Positions 1 through 12,086 of a stretch of DNA of 64,000 nucleotides are shown in pieces. Below the pieces are notes generated by a model. It was not told where the DNA came from. It was given only the letters and a program-made list of their open reading frames with translations, and ran no database searches. Source of the DNA: Rosa chinensis (taxonomy: Eukaryota; Streptophyta; Magnoliopsida; Rosales; Rosaceae). A program made the position numbers and the translations under genes. The stretch is from assembly GCF_002994745.2 (NCBI RefSeq), contig NC_037091.1:372001-436000 (forward strand), read 5' to 3'. The first letter of the stretch is position 1; each line of letters starts with the position of its first letter.

Positions 1-1
1 C

Positions 2-85
2 AGCACTTTCTACTTAATGGACAAGGATGGCGTCACAACGACCCACCCTTGGAATACCGAACACCTCCGGTATTACTACAAGTAG
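2..85 (+). pseudogene. pol C-terminus (integrase tail), copy A
   Basis: The frame from base 2 reads 27 codons ending in RYYYK and a TAG at 83-85. It is nearly identical to the end of the copy B polyprotein, including a YLMDKDGV motif. This is the tail after the integrase core, part of the module downstream of the DDE domain. The rest of pol lies to the left of the window, so whether this copy is intact cannot be judged. Confidence 0.85.
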
Positions 86-559
86 CTACCCAAGAGCATC
101 TTGACTTTGCTAAATTTTTGTACAATATTTAGCTAAGGGAAACTACCCAACAGGTACTCTCCCTCTTTTGTAAACGCTGATCTCCCAGCTATCAATGAAA
201 CGAGGAATTATTAAAACCATTGTTCTCCATAGCACAAGTTCACTGGCAACGCCAACAACACTCAGCGGACCACGTCCGCTACATCGTGCGTTTGGAACAA
301 TTTTAATTCCCTTAATGTTTCATTGATTAATAAAAGCATAAGTGAAAGTTCTAGCGGTATACTAACATTCAAACAACACCAGCATATTATCAGCGGCAAT
401 CCCACACTTAGACAAAATTCAAAGAAAGAAATAACATTACTTCATTAATTTGGGATTGGGACTCCCCAACCAAAATTTTTGTCCAACAACAAATACAAAA
501 CACCTCAGCGGCAACACAAATAAAAATAGTAATAGCAACAAGGAACTAAGAAAATGTCT

Positions 560-3270
560 TCACGCATTGGTTGGAGCGGCTGCAACGTTTTCACCATCAA
601 CCTGCGAGGGCTGGACAATCGTACAACTTGTCTGGTCGGACCCAGGAGCAGTAGGACTGGGCGTTGCTATGGTGCCATCCACCCGTGTGTGACCCGCCAG
701 AAAGTTAGCACGGGACACATCCGAAAGAGTACGCATCGGAGTTTGTTGAGAGCCGTCCGCCTGACGTTGATCGCTCTCACCACTACCAGAGCGCAAACCT
801 TCAGGTTGATTAGTGGCAGGCCCACCTGCAGGCGCCGGTGGTTGACTCGACGTCCCAGTTGGCTGAGGCACCTTGTCCCAGTTGATGACACCCTTCTGGT
901 TTAGCATTTCGAAGTTGGCAGCAGTACCAACCTTCGCCGTCTCTGTTAAATCAAGATTAAACTCCGGTGACTGCTTGAAGGCCTCTATAATAGCGACATC
1001 TACCTGGTCCCTCTCATCTTTTTGTCGGGTGACCTAGCCTTCCAACAGCTTTAACTCTATGGTCTTGGTGGCGGACTCCCACTGAAGGACCTCTGCACCC
1101 TACCCTTTGCCGCCACCTGCTCTTGCAGGAGAGCCATGTTTTGTTCCAGCTGCGCCACCCAATTGTTCCGCTCAACATGTCTGTCGACGGTGACATCCAG
1201 CTTGCCCCGAATTTCTACCAGGTCCAGCTCTGCCTTGGAGAGGAGATGCTCTGTCTCCGCCAGCTTCTCTGATGTCTCCCCCAACTCCCGGCGGAGACCC
1301 TCCACTTCATCCCTCAGCTACTGCTCAATAGGCGATGACTTTGAGGCCGCCAAAAATAGCTCGTGCAGGCAGACCGACAAGTGCCCAAAGGCCGAGCTGA
1401 ACGATGATTGTTGAAGAGCCGTAGGGCGCACTGTCCCATCCATCCCTCCGAACCCGAGCGGCTCACAAAGATGAAAAAGAAACTCCCGCTCCGGATCTGT
1501 CAAGAATTCGGTATACGAGGCAAAGGAGTTGAGCCCGCTTGTCTGCACCTTCCTGGCGGAAGCCACCGTCACCTTCTGGGGGCCTTGCTATGCCCTCTTG
1601 TGCTAGCGGACCCCAATCGGCAACGTGTTTTCCGCCTCTTCACCTTCTTCGGTGTCGTTTTGCTACCGCTTGTGTGGCACCCACAGGGGCAGACCTCAGT
1701 AGGTCCTAAGGCTCCAAACCCGCAATGGTAACGGGTTCCTTCACTGGCATAGCCCTCTCCCGCTGGACCCCACATCGCTGAGCAGCCACCCTTTCCCTGC
1801 CTTTCTCAGGGGCAGCACAGGTCCTGCTCCCTTTGACAGTCCGACGCTTTGCGTTGGCCTAATGCAATACGACGGTCTGCCCGGCAGCGGCAAGATGGTA
1901 ATGGTGCAGCATCGGCATCACAACCTCTGTCTTTAATTGGCTCAGCGCCTAGGACTGCGGGTCAACGACAGTCTTCCGTGCATTAAGACCAAAGGCATAC
2001 ATTCCGTCCAGGTAATTTTGAAGCTAGGAGTTATTAATGGCTCTGCTAAACGCCTCATGACTAGCCTTGTTACCAGGAAGAGGATCTGCATAAGTGAAGA
2101 ACCAAGAAACAAGTTAGCGTCAAGAAGTCTAGTCAAAGTACAAGTCTGCGAACGACACTTACCAGGAGTACGGGTCAACTTCAGGTCGGCCTACAGCTCC
2201 CAGCCGGTCAGCAGACGTAGATCAAGCAGGTTGCGGTTCTGCCAGCACCCTTTAATCCTTGCTACGCGGCACTGTTCCTCGTGGGTCAACGTAAAATGTA
2301 AGCTCGCTGCACAAAAACATAAGCGAAGTTAAAAAAAAAAAAAAAACTAAGAATCACAGCGTGTTAGTCAGCAGGGCTTGCGACAACCTCGGATAGGTTG
2401 GAACTCCGACTTAATCCTAAATGTCGGCGCCTGCTCGTTCACACCCACGTCGTACTCCCACCCCGTGGTCGCAATGCAGAAGGTCGACCGCCAGGGGGAC
2501 ATTGAATCCTTCAAGTTCTCGATCAACTTGGGTGCCCCCATATGACGAGTAAGGTTAACTTGTCCGCTACAACCCTGGGGCCTCACATAGACAAGTTCGT
2601 AGAAGTGAAGAACCTCCGCCACGGTCGGACCTTCGTAACCAGACAGCCGCCATAGAGAGTTCAGCGCCATTAGCAATCTCCACATATTAGGGTAAATTTT
2701 CCCAAACGCGAGGTCAAACTCGCAAATCAAGATCTGGAGGTTCTGCAGCAGAGGAAACGTGACGCCCTGGCGAAACACGACCTCGTGAACAGCAACGTAG
2801 CCTGCCTGCAGAAACGATGCTTTCTCATCCTTTGTCGACGGACGCAACTTCACCATGCCCGGGAGGCGGAACACCTGCTTCAGCCTGTTAATAGCAGATA
2901 TGGTCATCAGACCCCCTGCCTCATCAACAGGAGTACCGTCGTGGAGAACCCAGGCAGATTCTACTTCTTCCCCGCCGACATCTTCCCCGTTCGCTGAACC
3001 GCTAGCAGCACTATTGCTAGCTAGCCTCTCCTCACGCTGCTTACAGGCAGCTGTTTCCTCCCTCGCCGTAGAAGTTAGGGGGCGCCCAGCACGAGCCATG
3101 ACTACTTCCCAAGGTATGGTTTATAGTAGTTCGTTGTCTAGCGGTTCCGGCAGTGAGGTTTTTGTAAGGGCAGACGGACACAACAAATCAATAAAAATAC
3201 TATCCGAACCACTGAGCGACACGTCAGACCCGGAATCCTCACTACTCGAGATCTCTACTACGCTAGCCAT
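560..3270 (-). pseudogene. antisense aORF of Tat/Retand element, copy A (broken)
   Basis: This is the minus-strand counterpart of the aORF in copies B and C. The start at 3270 opens with MASVVEISSSEDSG, aligned with MADVIEISSSEDSG of copy B; an upstream in-frame ATG at 3306 has no counterpart. The main conserved block (3099-2368) contains NMWRLLMALNSLWRLSG, GAPKLIENLK and FRIKSEFQPIRG and ends at a probable donor after CCGAG. Downstream pieces at about 2260-1940, 1572-1318, 1305-1057 (heptad-rich coiled coil) and 907-560 (Pro/Ser/Thr-rich tail with a DGTIATPSPTA motif) follow the order in copy B. Stops and frame changes separate them, so the gene is dead. The family corresponds, as I recall it, to the 'putative gypsy type transposon' domain (PF04195); its biochemical role is unknown. 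Confidence 0.75.
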
Positions 3271-3776
3271 CACCAACACCCTAAAACCCAAGTCAGTCAA
3301 TTCCAAGAAGATCTAAACTATCCCTATGTCAGATTTCATCCAAGAACAATCATACCCAGAAAACCCAGAAAACACCAAAACAAGAAAACAATGTCCATAC
3401 ACCCAAACCCAGATTCGACCATCTAGCAAACCTATAACCATCAACCTTCTGCCAAAAACGCCTAAACCAATACACAAACCCTTCTAGACCCTCAAGACAC
3501 ATCACAGAATGGCAACAACTAGTTCAAAAAGGCGAAGGTATCAAAAGGAAAAAACGACAAACAATACAAAACAAAAAATGAGAACCAGGTCACCAACCTG
3601 AAGGATGGAAGGTGTGTGCACTTGAGGATGCTTGTTTTTTTCTCTTTGAGAAGTCTTTTTCTTCCAAGATCAGTACCTTCACTCGACTTACAGAACCTAC
3701 TCCTCAACTCTCAGAGAGCAAAGCTTGAAGACGACAGCTTAGGTTTGAAGTGCAGAAAGTGTCAAACCCCTTTGGT

Positions 3777-3800
3777 TTCCCCCTTGTTTATGTCAACATC
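3777..3800 (-). promoter_or_regulatory. putative core promoter of aORF, copy A
   Basis: On the minus strand GTTGACATAAAC is followed by a G-rich run and GGAAACC, about 520 bp upstream of the aORF start. The same GTTGACATAAA block stands at the same distance in copies B and C. TATA-like function is inferred from position and conservation. Confidence 0.4.
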
Positions 3801-4060
3801 GAGAAAATCTGGGCAGTCAACCAAAAAACGACATCACAAAGTAGCCATACACGTACCCCACGATCGCACCCACTATCTGGATTAACCAAGCGTCGCCTCA
3901 GTTACCCAAATGATATTTACTCGCATTAATGGCGACGTGACGGGCGTGCTAAGAAGACGTGCGCCTACAAGCCAACCTAATGCATGATAGACATGTGTCG
4001 AGAGTTGTCAGACAAAACGACTATCCAAAGTAACCGTCACAAGTAGGCATACCAATCAGC

Positions 4061-4346
4061 AAGCGAGACAATCTCCGCTAAGCGCAACACCGCTAGCGGA
4101 ACTTCTCCCTTTCATCTTGCAAGCGAGACAGTCTGCGCTAAGCGCAACACCGCTAGCAGAACTTCTCCCTTTCATCTTGCAAGCGAGACAGTCTCCGCTA
4201 AGCGCAACACCGCTAGCGGAACTTCTCCCTTTCATCTTGCAAGTGAGACAGTCTCCACTAAGCGCAACACCGCTAGTGGAACTTCTCCCTTTCATCTTGC
4301 AAGCAAGACAATCTCTACTTAGCGCAACACCGCTAGCGGAACTCAC
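4061..4346. repeat. 60-bp tandem repeat in the 3' untranslated region, copy A
   Basis: About 4.7 head-to-tail copies of a 60-bp unit (starts 4061, 4121, 4181, 4241, 4301). Each unit carries the palindrome CCGCTAGCGG or a variant. Units differ by a few substitutions. Copy B has a 59-bp array and copy C a shorter array at the same place. Hypervariable tandem repeats just upstream of the 3' LTR are a known trait of Tat-lineage elements. Confidence 0.9.
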
Positions 4347-4850
4347 CATCTTACAAAGAGAAGATCCCTGCTACGCCATATTGCGCTAAGCAGCGTTTCT
4401 TACCGCTACCTCTAAGAGAGGAGAATCCTGCCAGCAGTGGCTCCCGAGGTCACGCCTCCTAACGACAATGACCGCCACGCTGCGTTGCAGTCAGGTTTTC
4501 TCTTTCAGGAAAGAGTAAAGGGACAAGTCAACGTCGTCAGACAACGGCCCTGATTAGTCAATTGACCACTGATGCTTGGGTATCAAAGATTAGGCTTGCT
4601 ACCTAACACCCGCTGCTCAAAGCAGCTCCCCTCATCAAATAAATATCTGACCATACGGAGGCCTATCTTAGCCGGGGAGTAGGGGACTCCCTAGGGGGCC
4701 TAGCAGGGGCCGACCCGAAAGGGTATAAAGTGTTTGCTCAGAACAAATCCATGGTTGACAATGCACTCACGCTAATTATGCCTTTGCAAAATTAGCAAAA
4801 GTAACGCTTCAAACCGCTAGGCAACTCCCCAACCAAGATTGTCCTCCTTG

Positions 4851-4867
4851 ACTGGGGACTTGGGGGA
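4851..4867 (+). promoter_or_regulatory. polypurine tract, copy A
   Basis: ACTGGGGACTTGGGGGA lies immediately 5' of the TG that opens the 3' LTR and is nearly identical in copies B and C. This is the expected primer site for plus-strand DNA synthesis. Confidence 0.75.
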
Positions 4868-4869
4868 TT

Positions 4870-5380
4870 TGTACTTACATAGGCATTTGTCAAGCATAAT
4901 TAGCTACAATGAGCCACGCTCATACTACCGCCAGCTGTACCAATAACTATCAAAGGTATAACCTATGGAAACACAGCCAAGCAGGCTATTGCCTGAGTTC
5001 CGGTCCAGTCCAAGATCACCGTTGACACGCCGCACCAAGATCACTTCTCTAAAAGCATCAGAAGCTAGGAACTGAAGCATATTAGTCCCACATCGAAAAC
5101 AAGGAAGAGATCAGTCTCTTCCCCCACCTATAAAAGGCCCATTCCTCTCTCCTCAGTAATTACACATTTACTACTTACCTAACGTTATTCTGTCAACACA
5201 AATACATTGATTGACTTAGGCATCGGAGAAGAGAAGACCGCCAACCGCGGTCTCCCTCTAACACCCTTTGTATTTCATTTGACAGATAGCAAAGGCAAAC
5301 CAGGATAACACAAGTAGCAGTTCGCCCCTCGAACCAGCGTTGACCAAGGTTCGGCTACCGCTGAATCTTAGACATTAACA
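4870..5380 (+). repeat. 3' LTR of copy A
   Basis: The 511-bp block starts TGTACTTACAT and ends CATTAACA, matching the LTR of copies B and C (TG...CA). It contains a TATA box (CCTATAAAAGG near 5128) followed by a pyrimidine-rich stretch, and the conserved block with CATCGGAGAAGAGAAG near the 3' end. Confidence 0.9.
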
Positions 5381-5916
5381 ACAACAATTCATCGAGATCT
5401 ACACACCTAACTCCATCCGCTACAGTTCCTACCAGGTAAGCACAGCGAGAGCATCCACTACCTAGCTACAATCACGGAACCGGGTCGTCATTATGATCGA
5501 AAGCACCATCCAACCGGTGTAGCTAACCCTCCAGAGGTTAAGGGGATCGAACTTAAGGAAATCAGAGCCACCCTTTGCTCTTAGGCCACCCATAATATCT
5601 TTCACGGTTTGGTTAGTATGCATTTAATGTAACCAAGTCATTCATCTCATCATGCATCATTTTATATACTACTTAATATATCCCCTACCTTGATTTCGAT
5701 GCTAACTTTGTCAAGTCATCCGTGATTCACGAACATTCCATTTCTCGGGTAGCTAGCTAGAGTCATAATTTCCAACATAATGATCATTAATAATCTGTCA
5801 AACAAAATATTTAAAGTCTCGACTATTAACTAATCGTCTGACCAATTTTTCCTTTTTTTGTTTTTTTTACTAAGATTTGACCAATCACAACTGATAACCT
5901 TTTTCTTTATGGCACA
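5381..5916. other. flank without recognised feature
   Basis: Unique-looking, moderately AT-rich sequence between the copy A LTR and the first hAT element. I see no long ORF, no repeat and no recognisable motif. Confidence 0.5.
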
Positions 5917-6562
5917 TAGGGGTGTAAATGAGCCAAGCCGGAGCAAATATCAGGGTGATCATGTTCAGCTCATTTGTTTTTTATCGAGCCGGGCTCAATC
6001 TTGAATTTAATTTTTTCCATGCTCAAGCTCGGCTCGGCTTGAATATTTTTCTTAAGTTTGAGCTAGGCTAAGCTCAGCTCAATTTATTGGACAAGATCGA
6101 GCTTAAATAGGCTCGGCTGGGTTCATTTGACTTTAAATTTAAAAATTAAAAAAGAAATAAAGAAAATTTAAAATAATAATCCATAATTTGATGTCTAACC
6201 ATCACACAAATCCCTTTTGACTTTATTGTAATATATTTTACTTAAAATCTTAGATTCTCTTCTAATTGAAAAGGAATGTAATAAAAAAAATTAAACATTT
6301 GAGATCAAAAAAATTATATTTTTATTTATACTATAAATTTTCATAAGTCGAGTTTTAACAAACGTCAAACTTTAACAAACTCGAGCTACTCATGAGCTAG
6401 ACAAGCCGAATATATCCTTGTTCAAGTTCGGCTCGTTTTTTTGTCGAGCCTAATATTGAACTTATACTCAGCTCATTCATCTTACGAACACGAGTTGAAC
6501 GAGCTAAAATCGAGCCAAATACGAGTCGAACACGAGCTGTATCAAGCCTATTTACAGCCTTA
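5917..6562. mobile_element. non-autonomous hAT-like element
   Basis: The ends are TAGGGGTGTAAATGAGCC on the left and, in reverse complement, TAAGGCTGTAAATAGGC on the right: imperfect terminal inverted repeats of the hAT type. Flanks are ATGGCACA (5909-5916) and ATGGCATA (6563-6570), an 8-bp duplication with one mismatch. The interior is rich in GAGCTCG/CGAGCC words arranged as inverted segments and has no transposase. Length 646 bp. Confidence 0.7.
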
Positions 6563-6570
6563 ATGGCATA

Positions 6571-8093
6571 ATATGGTTTACATACCAACGAATTGCATTG
6601 GACGATATTTATCAACCACACACTTTCTTGACCAATCATTATTTCCATTTACGACCTTAGCAACATAATTTCATTTCATATTAGGTGTGCCTAAAGTTAC
6701 TAAGGACATGAAACATTTTATTTCCCTTTTCTCACCTTTGTTACAGGTTCAGTTCAATCCAATTCCAACTAATATCACACTTCATACTTGATCCAAAATC
6801 ATAACATCAATCAATTCCCATATCTCCATTCTAATAACAATACCAAGTAGAACTAATCTCAATTCAACGCACAAACCATAGACAAAATTCACCGTTATCC
6901 AAAACAAGTAGTACACCCAATTTGCGAAGATTACTCAAAAGATCAAATCTTCATCTCTTCGATTTGAGGTTATGAGTTTACCTACGTCATAGAAGGATTT
7001 CCTCACCACATGCAGATTAATCTGTCACCAGAGACGCCGGAATTTGCAGAAAAATCCACCGAAGCTGCCAATGCTTTGGATTGTCAATTCTCTTTCTACC
7101 TTGGGCATTTGAAGCCAACCAAAACACGATTAATTCAAACTTGATCGAATTTGAAAAATGATTATAGCACGACATAGAGAATTAAGAGAGCTGGGTGTGC
7201 GGATCTCGATGAATTGTCATAATGGAAATCAAGTTCCGGGTTTGGTCTTGAACTCTATTTCTTTAGAGTCATTATTCCGGAACTTGATAATCCTTAGTTT
7301 GTTTTAGATAAAAAAATGTGCCAAGTCTTATTTACCATACTTGTGAATCAAAATCTCTTTAGACGAACAAGATCAATAAATGATTTCTAAACAATTTTCA
7401 CCTCAAAAATGGTTTAACATTTCAGCTACACGATATACAAAAGTTTACTGAAAAATATGCTTTGCGGGTATCTAGAATGTAAATCGAGCCTCGGTTTATG
7501 TTTTACAAACTCACGACACTATGAGGTACTCAAGTTGGTGAGCTGCAGTTTGAGGTGTTACAATATGTAAAAGTAATTTTTGCACAATAGTGTGCGTTTG
7601 TGTCCGTGAAGGCAAAAATGTTAGATTTAAAATGCTAATCAGCAAAACTCAATCTCCAATTGAGGCGTAAGGAGCAACATAACAATTTCGCTAGCCCAAC
7701 ATAACATTCAATATTGAAGATCGACAACATTAATTATTTAACTTTCAGACTGATCCAAGTATAAAGTATTAAAAGATCAGTCAAAAATAGTGAACAAGCT
7801 ATATACAGACACCAAAACATGAGTTCTTTGCAAACATTCAAAAATCCAAGATTTGTCCCAGTATATTTTTTAGATTAATATTATCAATTAAGGCATTATT
7901 ATTATACATATACTAAAGTTGGTGGGATGGTTACTGTTACTAAGCCATGTAACAGTACAGCTCAAGCAGAGCCGATTGTTGAAATTACGTTTTTGCCCTC
8001 TCTTATTTTCAAATTACAGTATTGCCATTCATAAAATCACATCATCAGCCGCGGTCTTCTCCCTCTGTACTTTTCGTGAAGGCACCGGAGGAG
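6571..8093. other. AT-rich stretch without recognised gene
   Basis: No ORF with recognisable similarity and no repeat with clear ends. A segment near 7500-7562 ends in GAGGTGTTACA, which resembles the terminus of some gypsy LTRs, but I could not find the other end. Confidence 0.4.
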
Positions 8094-9608
8094 ATGTTGA
8101 TGTTGCATGATGAAGACTTGAAAGGATTACTAATTCAAAGAACACAGGTCTGCAATCTAGCTATTAGATTTCAATTGATGGCAATTGTAGTTTCCGTTTA
8201 AAATTTGATTTGGGTATTGCTTAGCTTCATCTGGGATTGCTCGGTTTGCCATCGGAAGTGGTGTGGTGTTCTCCTGCAGTTTGTATTATCTTGCATGTAT
8301 GATTTGCTCATTGTTTTTTTTTTTCATTTTCTGCAAAGTCATAGGTTGTGGACTGTTTGGTACAGTTTTTCATGATCGATCTCTGTCGAGTTGTTGGGTT
8401 GTGCAAGTTGTTTGAAGGTAAATATTTTCCTTTCCTATGATGGATTTTGGATGTGGGATTCAAATGGAAATTTCAGGTTTTACCATGTCATTTTAGTATC
8501 TTTATATTTAATGGCGGAACCTTATAGGGGCGGGTATGGGCCCTGGCCCCCCCAACGTGTTCACATTTTCTTAACAAGGCATATATTAAATATATGAAGT
8601 CTACATATTTGTACCTTTGTGGCCCAAACCAATTTTTTAACTATCAGTTTTCAAACTTCTCATCTGTTTTGTTCTTTATTTAATTAAGTTTTCGTACTTC
8701 TAGGCTTTACTTTTCTAGCTTTTTGCTATTCCCATCCACGGTGGCTTTTGAATGTCCCATGCAACCTCACCATTTATACTTTCTAAGCTTTTTATATTTT
8801 ATTATTATAAGTAATTAAACGGTCATTAGTATAGAAAGTAGAAAGAAAAGGCCAAAAGGGAGTCAATATATTTCTACCCAATACCCATCGTCAGATCATC
8901 TTCTACAAGAAGCTCTACAAGGTCAGTCAACAAAAAAAAAATTCTCTACAAAATAAAATAGGCGTGGGGATGAGCCTCCTAACTTGACTGGATTCCAAAC
9001 CAAAAAAAAAAAATGTTATTGTAATTTTTTTTTTTTTCGGCCCCTCCAAGGTTCGGCTCCTAGTTCCGCCACTGTTTATATTCTGCAAAGTTTGTTACTA
9101 TCGAGTGTCGTTCTTGGCCTCTCATGGAATTTGATTGATATCTTGATGCATTTTCAGTTGAACATAGATAGGAGATGGGATGAGATTGTATCCTCTTTGA
9201 AATTGCATGGGAGGAATCTCAATTTTCCGGATTTTCTTCTAAAGCTTGATGCACTCTCTCTATTTCATTATGAACAGATTTACTTTTATAAGGGAGCTGA
9301 TAAATTGCCCCCAATAGCTTACACAAGCCTTTTGGTTACCACATTCATATGTTTGGCAAAATTTACGCAAAGCGTGTGGTGTTAACTACTTAGAAGTTTT
9401 TGGTTTCAATTAGATCTGCATCTTCTTTCTTGCACATAAGATATTGTGTATTTTAGAGCTTACGAGGTAGAAATTTGCAGATCTCACTATTAATATTGAG
9501 GATAACCTACAAATGGAAATGAAGTGCACAAGCCATTCGTCTCAAATGGTAACAAATGTTGATGATGGGCCTGGAGAGAAGAAGATGCTCAAGGAGAGCT
9601 ATTCTTAA
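8094..9608 (+). pseudogene. possible remnant of an unidentified host gene (exons split by a hAT element)
   Basis: I do not recognise the product. Three pieces look exon-like: 8094-8147 (18 codons from ATG, ending MLMLHDEDLKGLLIQRTQ before a GT); a piece opening at 9158 after TTTTCAG, rich in charged and aromatic residues (RRWDEIVSSLKLHG, FPDFLLKLDALSLFHYEQ); and 9481-9608 after TTTGCAG, ending ESYS and TAA. An intact hAT-like element sits between the first two. The phase of the second and third pieces does not close cleanly with any donor I can choose, so this may be a decayed gene or chance ORFs. Transcript data would settle it. Confidence 0.25.
8509..9074. mobile_element. non-autonomous hAT-like element with GGCGGAAC termini
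   Basis: The left end reads TAATGGCGGAACC; the right end in reverse complement reads CAGTGGCGGAACTAGG, a terminus often seen in plant hAT-type MITEs. It is flanked by a perfect 8-bp duplication TTTATATT (8501-8508 and 9075-9082). No transposase is present. Length 566 bp. Confidence 0.8.
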
Positions 9609-10129
9609 TCAATGTCGACATGTATATACAGTATGGTCACCATTTCTTTTACAACTTTGTAGATTAGTCATCATGTTGCAATTGCACATTGAGCTATTAT
9701 AATTCAACCTGATTTTGCATATAGGTTGACTGTGCCGATGGTTTCTCTTTATCATGAACAAAGACTAAAGTGTGAAGTTTGGTTTCCTTTTTGATTTACA
9801 AAGCTTCCATTTTTTATTTTTTATTTTTTTGGAAAAATAAGTTGTTCAATATAGTTAGATCTTGCTAAATGGTTTGTTAAGCAGGTTAAATTACTGAACT
9901 TTCCTCAGACTATATCAATGCAGGCTAACAAGGAAAGAACCAGACTTCTAGGTTATGGGTTATGATATTGAAGAACCAACAAAGAAAAACCAATTAAGTG
10001 AAAAAGATTACCATGAAAAGAATTGACTCAATTGAGACTGTAATTGTAATAAATTTTGAGCGTATTTTTTTTCTTTTCTTTTTTGATTATTTATTTTACC
10101 TTAGTACACTGTACTTTTTTATTTTCTTG

Positions 10130-10166
<37 letters not shown>

Positions 10167-10167
10167 C
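9609..10167. other. AT-rich stretch, no gene seen
   Basis: Low-complexity T- and A-rich sequence ending in a T run joined to an A run (about 10129-10167). No supported feature. Confidence 0.4.
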
Positions 10168-10250
10168 TCACCCCATTCCCACCCTTCATGGGGCTCGAAC
10201 TCCTGACCTCTTATATATGAGACCAAAGCCTTACCACCCCACCAAACACA
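10168..10250 (-). mobile_element. SINE-like fragment
   Basis: On the minus strand TTGGTGGGGTGGTAAGGC is followed by GGTCTCATATATAAGAGG and a box-B-like GGAGTTCGAGCCCC (10191-10204), then a homopolymer run. This is the layout of a tRNA-derived plant SINE rather than a tRNA gene; there is no cloverleaf. Ends and duplication are not defined. Confidence 0.4.
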
Positions 10251-11786
10251 CACACCCAAGTACATTGTACGTTGAAATATAGGAAATTAGAAAGTTTGAT
10301 CTTTGTTGTTTTATAGTTAAGAATTTAATTTAATGTTTCAATTTTGTATGCAATGATATGCAAATTTTATGTTTTCTTTATGAAGACCTCAATTAAAAAA
10401 ATACTCATATTAAAAGATGTTATGCGTGTGCGTTGCTTGCTTGTATATTTCTATTTCTCATAAGACAGTTATTTATTTTTATTTTTTTAAAAGCCTTCGA
10501 TGTGTCTTATTATTAGGATTCAACTGTAGCCACCCTATTAAATGCTTCCTTTACTCTAAACAAAAATATATAATCAGTCAACATTAACAAAATATACAGA
10601 CAAATAATAATGATTACAAGAGTCAAAAGAGTCCAAACTGATCAGCTTTAAATGTATAAAGCGTGTGGTTTTCATACGGTGTGAAACTAGTATTTAAAAG
10701 GTGGTAGGTTACCTAAACGACATGAAAGTTGGTACACATATTCAACATGTGGAACTTAATTAACACGGTAATAGCTAGCTCGTTACCAATAAGGAGAATG
10801 CTATTTAAGGTCATAGGGGAGCTCTTGCATATATATATATATATATATATATCTAATTTTATATGAGCATTGAACCTTAAATTCAGGATTTTTACTTCAG
10901 ATATTTTGATGTACGTTAATGAGTGAATGAAAATTATTTTATGCACAACGGTGTAAATGACTTAACACTTATAAGATGATTTCAACCCTTGATATTTATA
11001 ATTAATATTTTTATTAATAACCTAAAAGTGTATTTAATATAATCTAACCATCTATTTATGTCGGTACAAGTGTACGTCGGTACACTGAATCCTCCCCTGA
11101 AAGTGCTATTTATTTAAGTTTATGTGAAAATTCATGTTAGGTGGGCTATGGAGTGTGGACTTGGAGTAGTCTCATTGCAACGGCACTTCTTTTATTATCC
11201 ACCCAAAAGAAAAAAAAACAGTAGTCTCATTTCTACTGCATATTTATGTTCCGATTCTTTTGAAGTATTTGCTAATCATTGGCATGCTACAGTATGTTTT
11301 CACATCTCATAAAATATGGAAGATTACACGCACTGACCGGCTACTTTTTAACGATCGCCCTCCAGATCTAGCTTCCTCTCGCAGGCCTCTTTCTATTCAC
11401 ATACGTGTTACCTCCTGTTTTCCTCGATTCTCACAGATCCCCAATTCTCCCCCACATTCTCTCTTCCCTTCCTGTCTGCCCCCTTTGTTCTGTCATTTCA
11501 TCTGTCTTTTCGTAACTCTTACCATTTTTTCAGTTCTTTCTCGAGCCCTTTTTGGTATTTTCCGTATCTCACCCAACTCCATTACCTTCTATTACAACTT
11601 CGGTGGCTTCCTAGGGTTTAGCTCTCTTGCCATTTAGCTTCGCGTTTTTCATGCCTCAAAGCCTTCTAATCACATTAATTGTGCACTCATCTCAAGTATT
11701 CCATCTGTGTTCGAGATTTGGTCTCTTCGATTCCCTTCCCTTCATCATTCCCTACTACTAGACTCCCTACTACTACTAATGGAGAT
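10251..11786. other. AT-rich stretch; (AT)n microsatellite, then CT-rich leader-like DNA
   Basis: A (TA)n run lies at about 10828-10852. From about 11330 the plus strand becomes strongly pyrimidine-rich, as in a plant 5' UTR or the 5' UTR of a LINE, leading into the DUF4283 pseudogene. No supported gene otherwise. Confidence 0.4.
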
Positions 11787-11789
11787 TTA

Positions 11790-12084
11790 GAGCAACTCCA
11801 ACAGCTTTCCTATAATTTTTGTATTATAGAGAAGCAAAAGTAAAACCTTTAGCCTATTTTTCTTCTCTAACTCCAACAGATTCCCTAGTTTACAGTAATC
11901 TATAAAATCTCCATATTTTTCTTAAAAATTTTGGAGTTTGCTGTAAATATAGGGAATTTGGTTTTCTCTCTCCTCACTTTCCCTAAAATAGAGATAGTTA
12001 TAGGGAATCTGTTGGAGCAAAATAGGCTTATTTTTCCCTAAAGTAGAGAAAAATCAAAATATAGGGAATCTATTGGAGTTGCTC
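11790..12084. mobile_element. Tourist-like (PIF/Harbinger) MITE
   Basis: The terminal inverted repeats are GAGCAACTCCAACAG on the left and, in reverse complement, GAGCAACTCCAATAG on the right. The element is flanked by a TTA trinucleotide on both sides (11787-11789 and 12085-12087), the target preference of PIF/Harbinger elements. The 295-bp interior is AT-rich, with several internal inverted words around TCCCTA, and has no ORF. Confidence 0.85.
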
Positions 12085-12086
12085 TT

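Larger units (their letters stand above)
1..5380 (+). mobile_element. Tat/Retand-like Ty3-gypsy element, copy A, 3' half
   Basis: The left edge of the window cuts this element inside pol. What remains is the last 27 codons of pol, a roughly 470-bp spacer, an antisense gene on the minus strand, a 60-bp tandem repeat array, a polypurine tract and a complete 3' LTR. The order matches copies B and C in this window, which show the full Tat-lineage domain set. Tat elements (Ogre, Retand) are known for an extra ORF and tandem repeats between pol and the 3' LTR. Stretches outside the listed subfeatures (86-559, 3307-3776, 3801-4060, 4347-4850) hold no further gene. The 5-bp duplication cannot be tested because the 5' end lies outside; the five bases after the 3' LTR are ACAAC. 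Confidence 0.9.

Noticed and set aside
4061..4346. Regular 60-bp repeats that might suggest a CRISPR array
   Set aside because: Units are head to tail with no unique spacers, lie in a retrotransposon 3' UTR, and the genome is a plant.
6571..7562. A second solo LTR ending GAGGTGTTACA
   Set aside because: Only one end resembles an LTR terminus; no partner end or duplication was found.
10191..10250. Box-B-like sequence as a tRNA gene
   Set aside because: No cloverleaf; the box order and adjoining homopolymer fit a SINE-like fragment.
11260..11637. 125-residue ORF in CT-rich DNA
   Set aside because: Composition-driven; looks like untranslated leader sequence with no domain.
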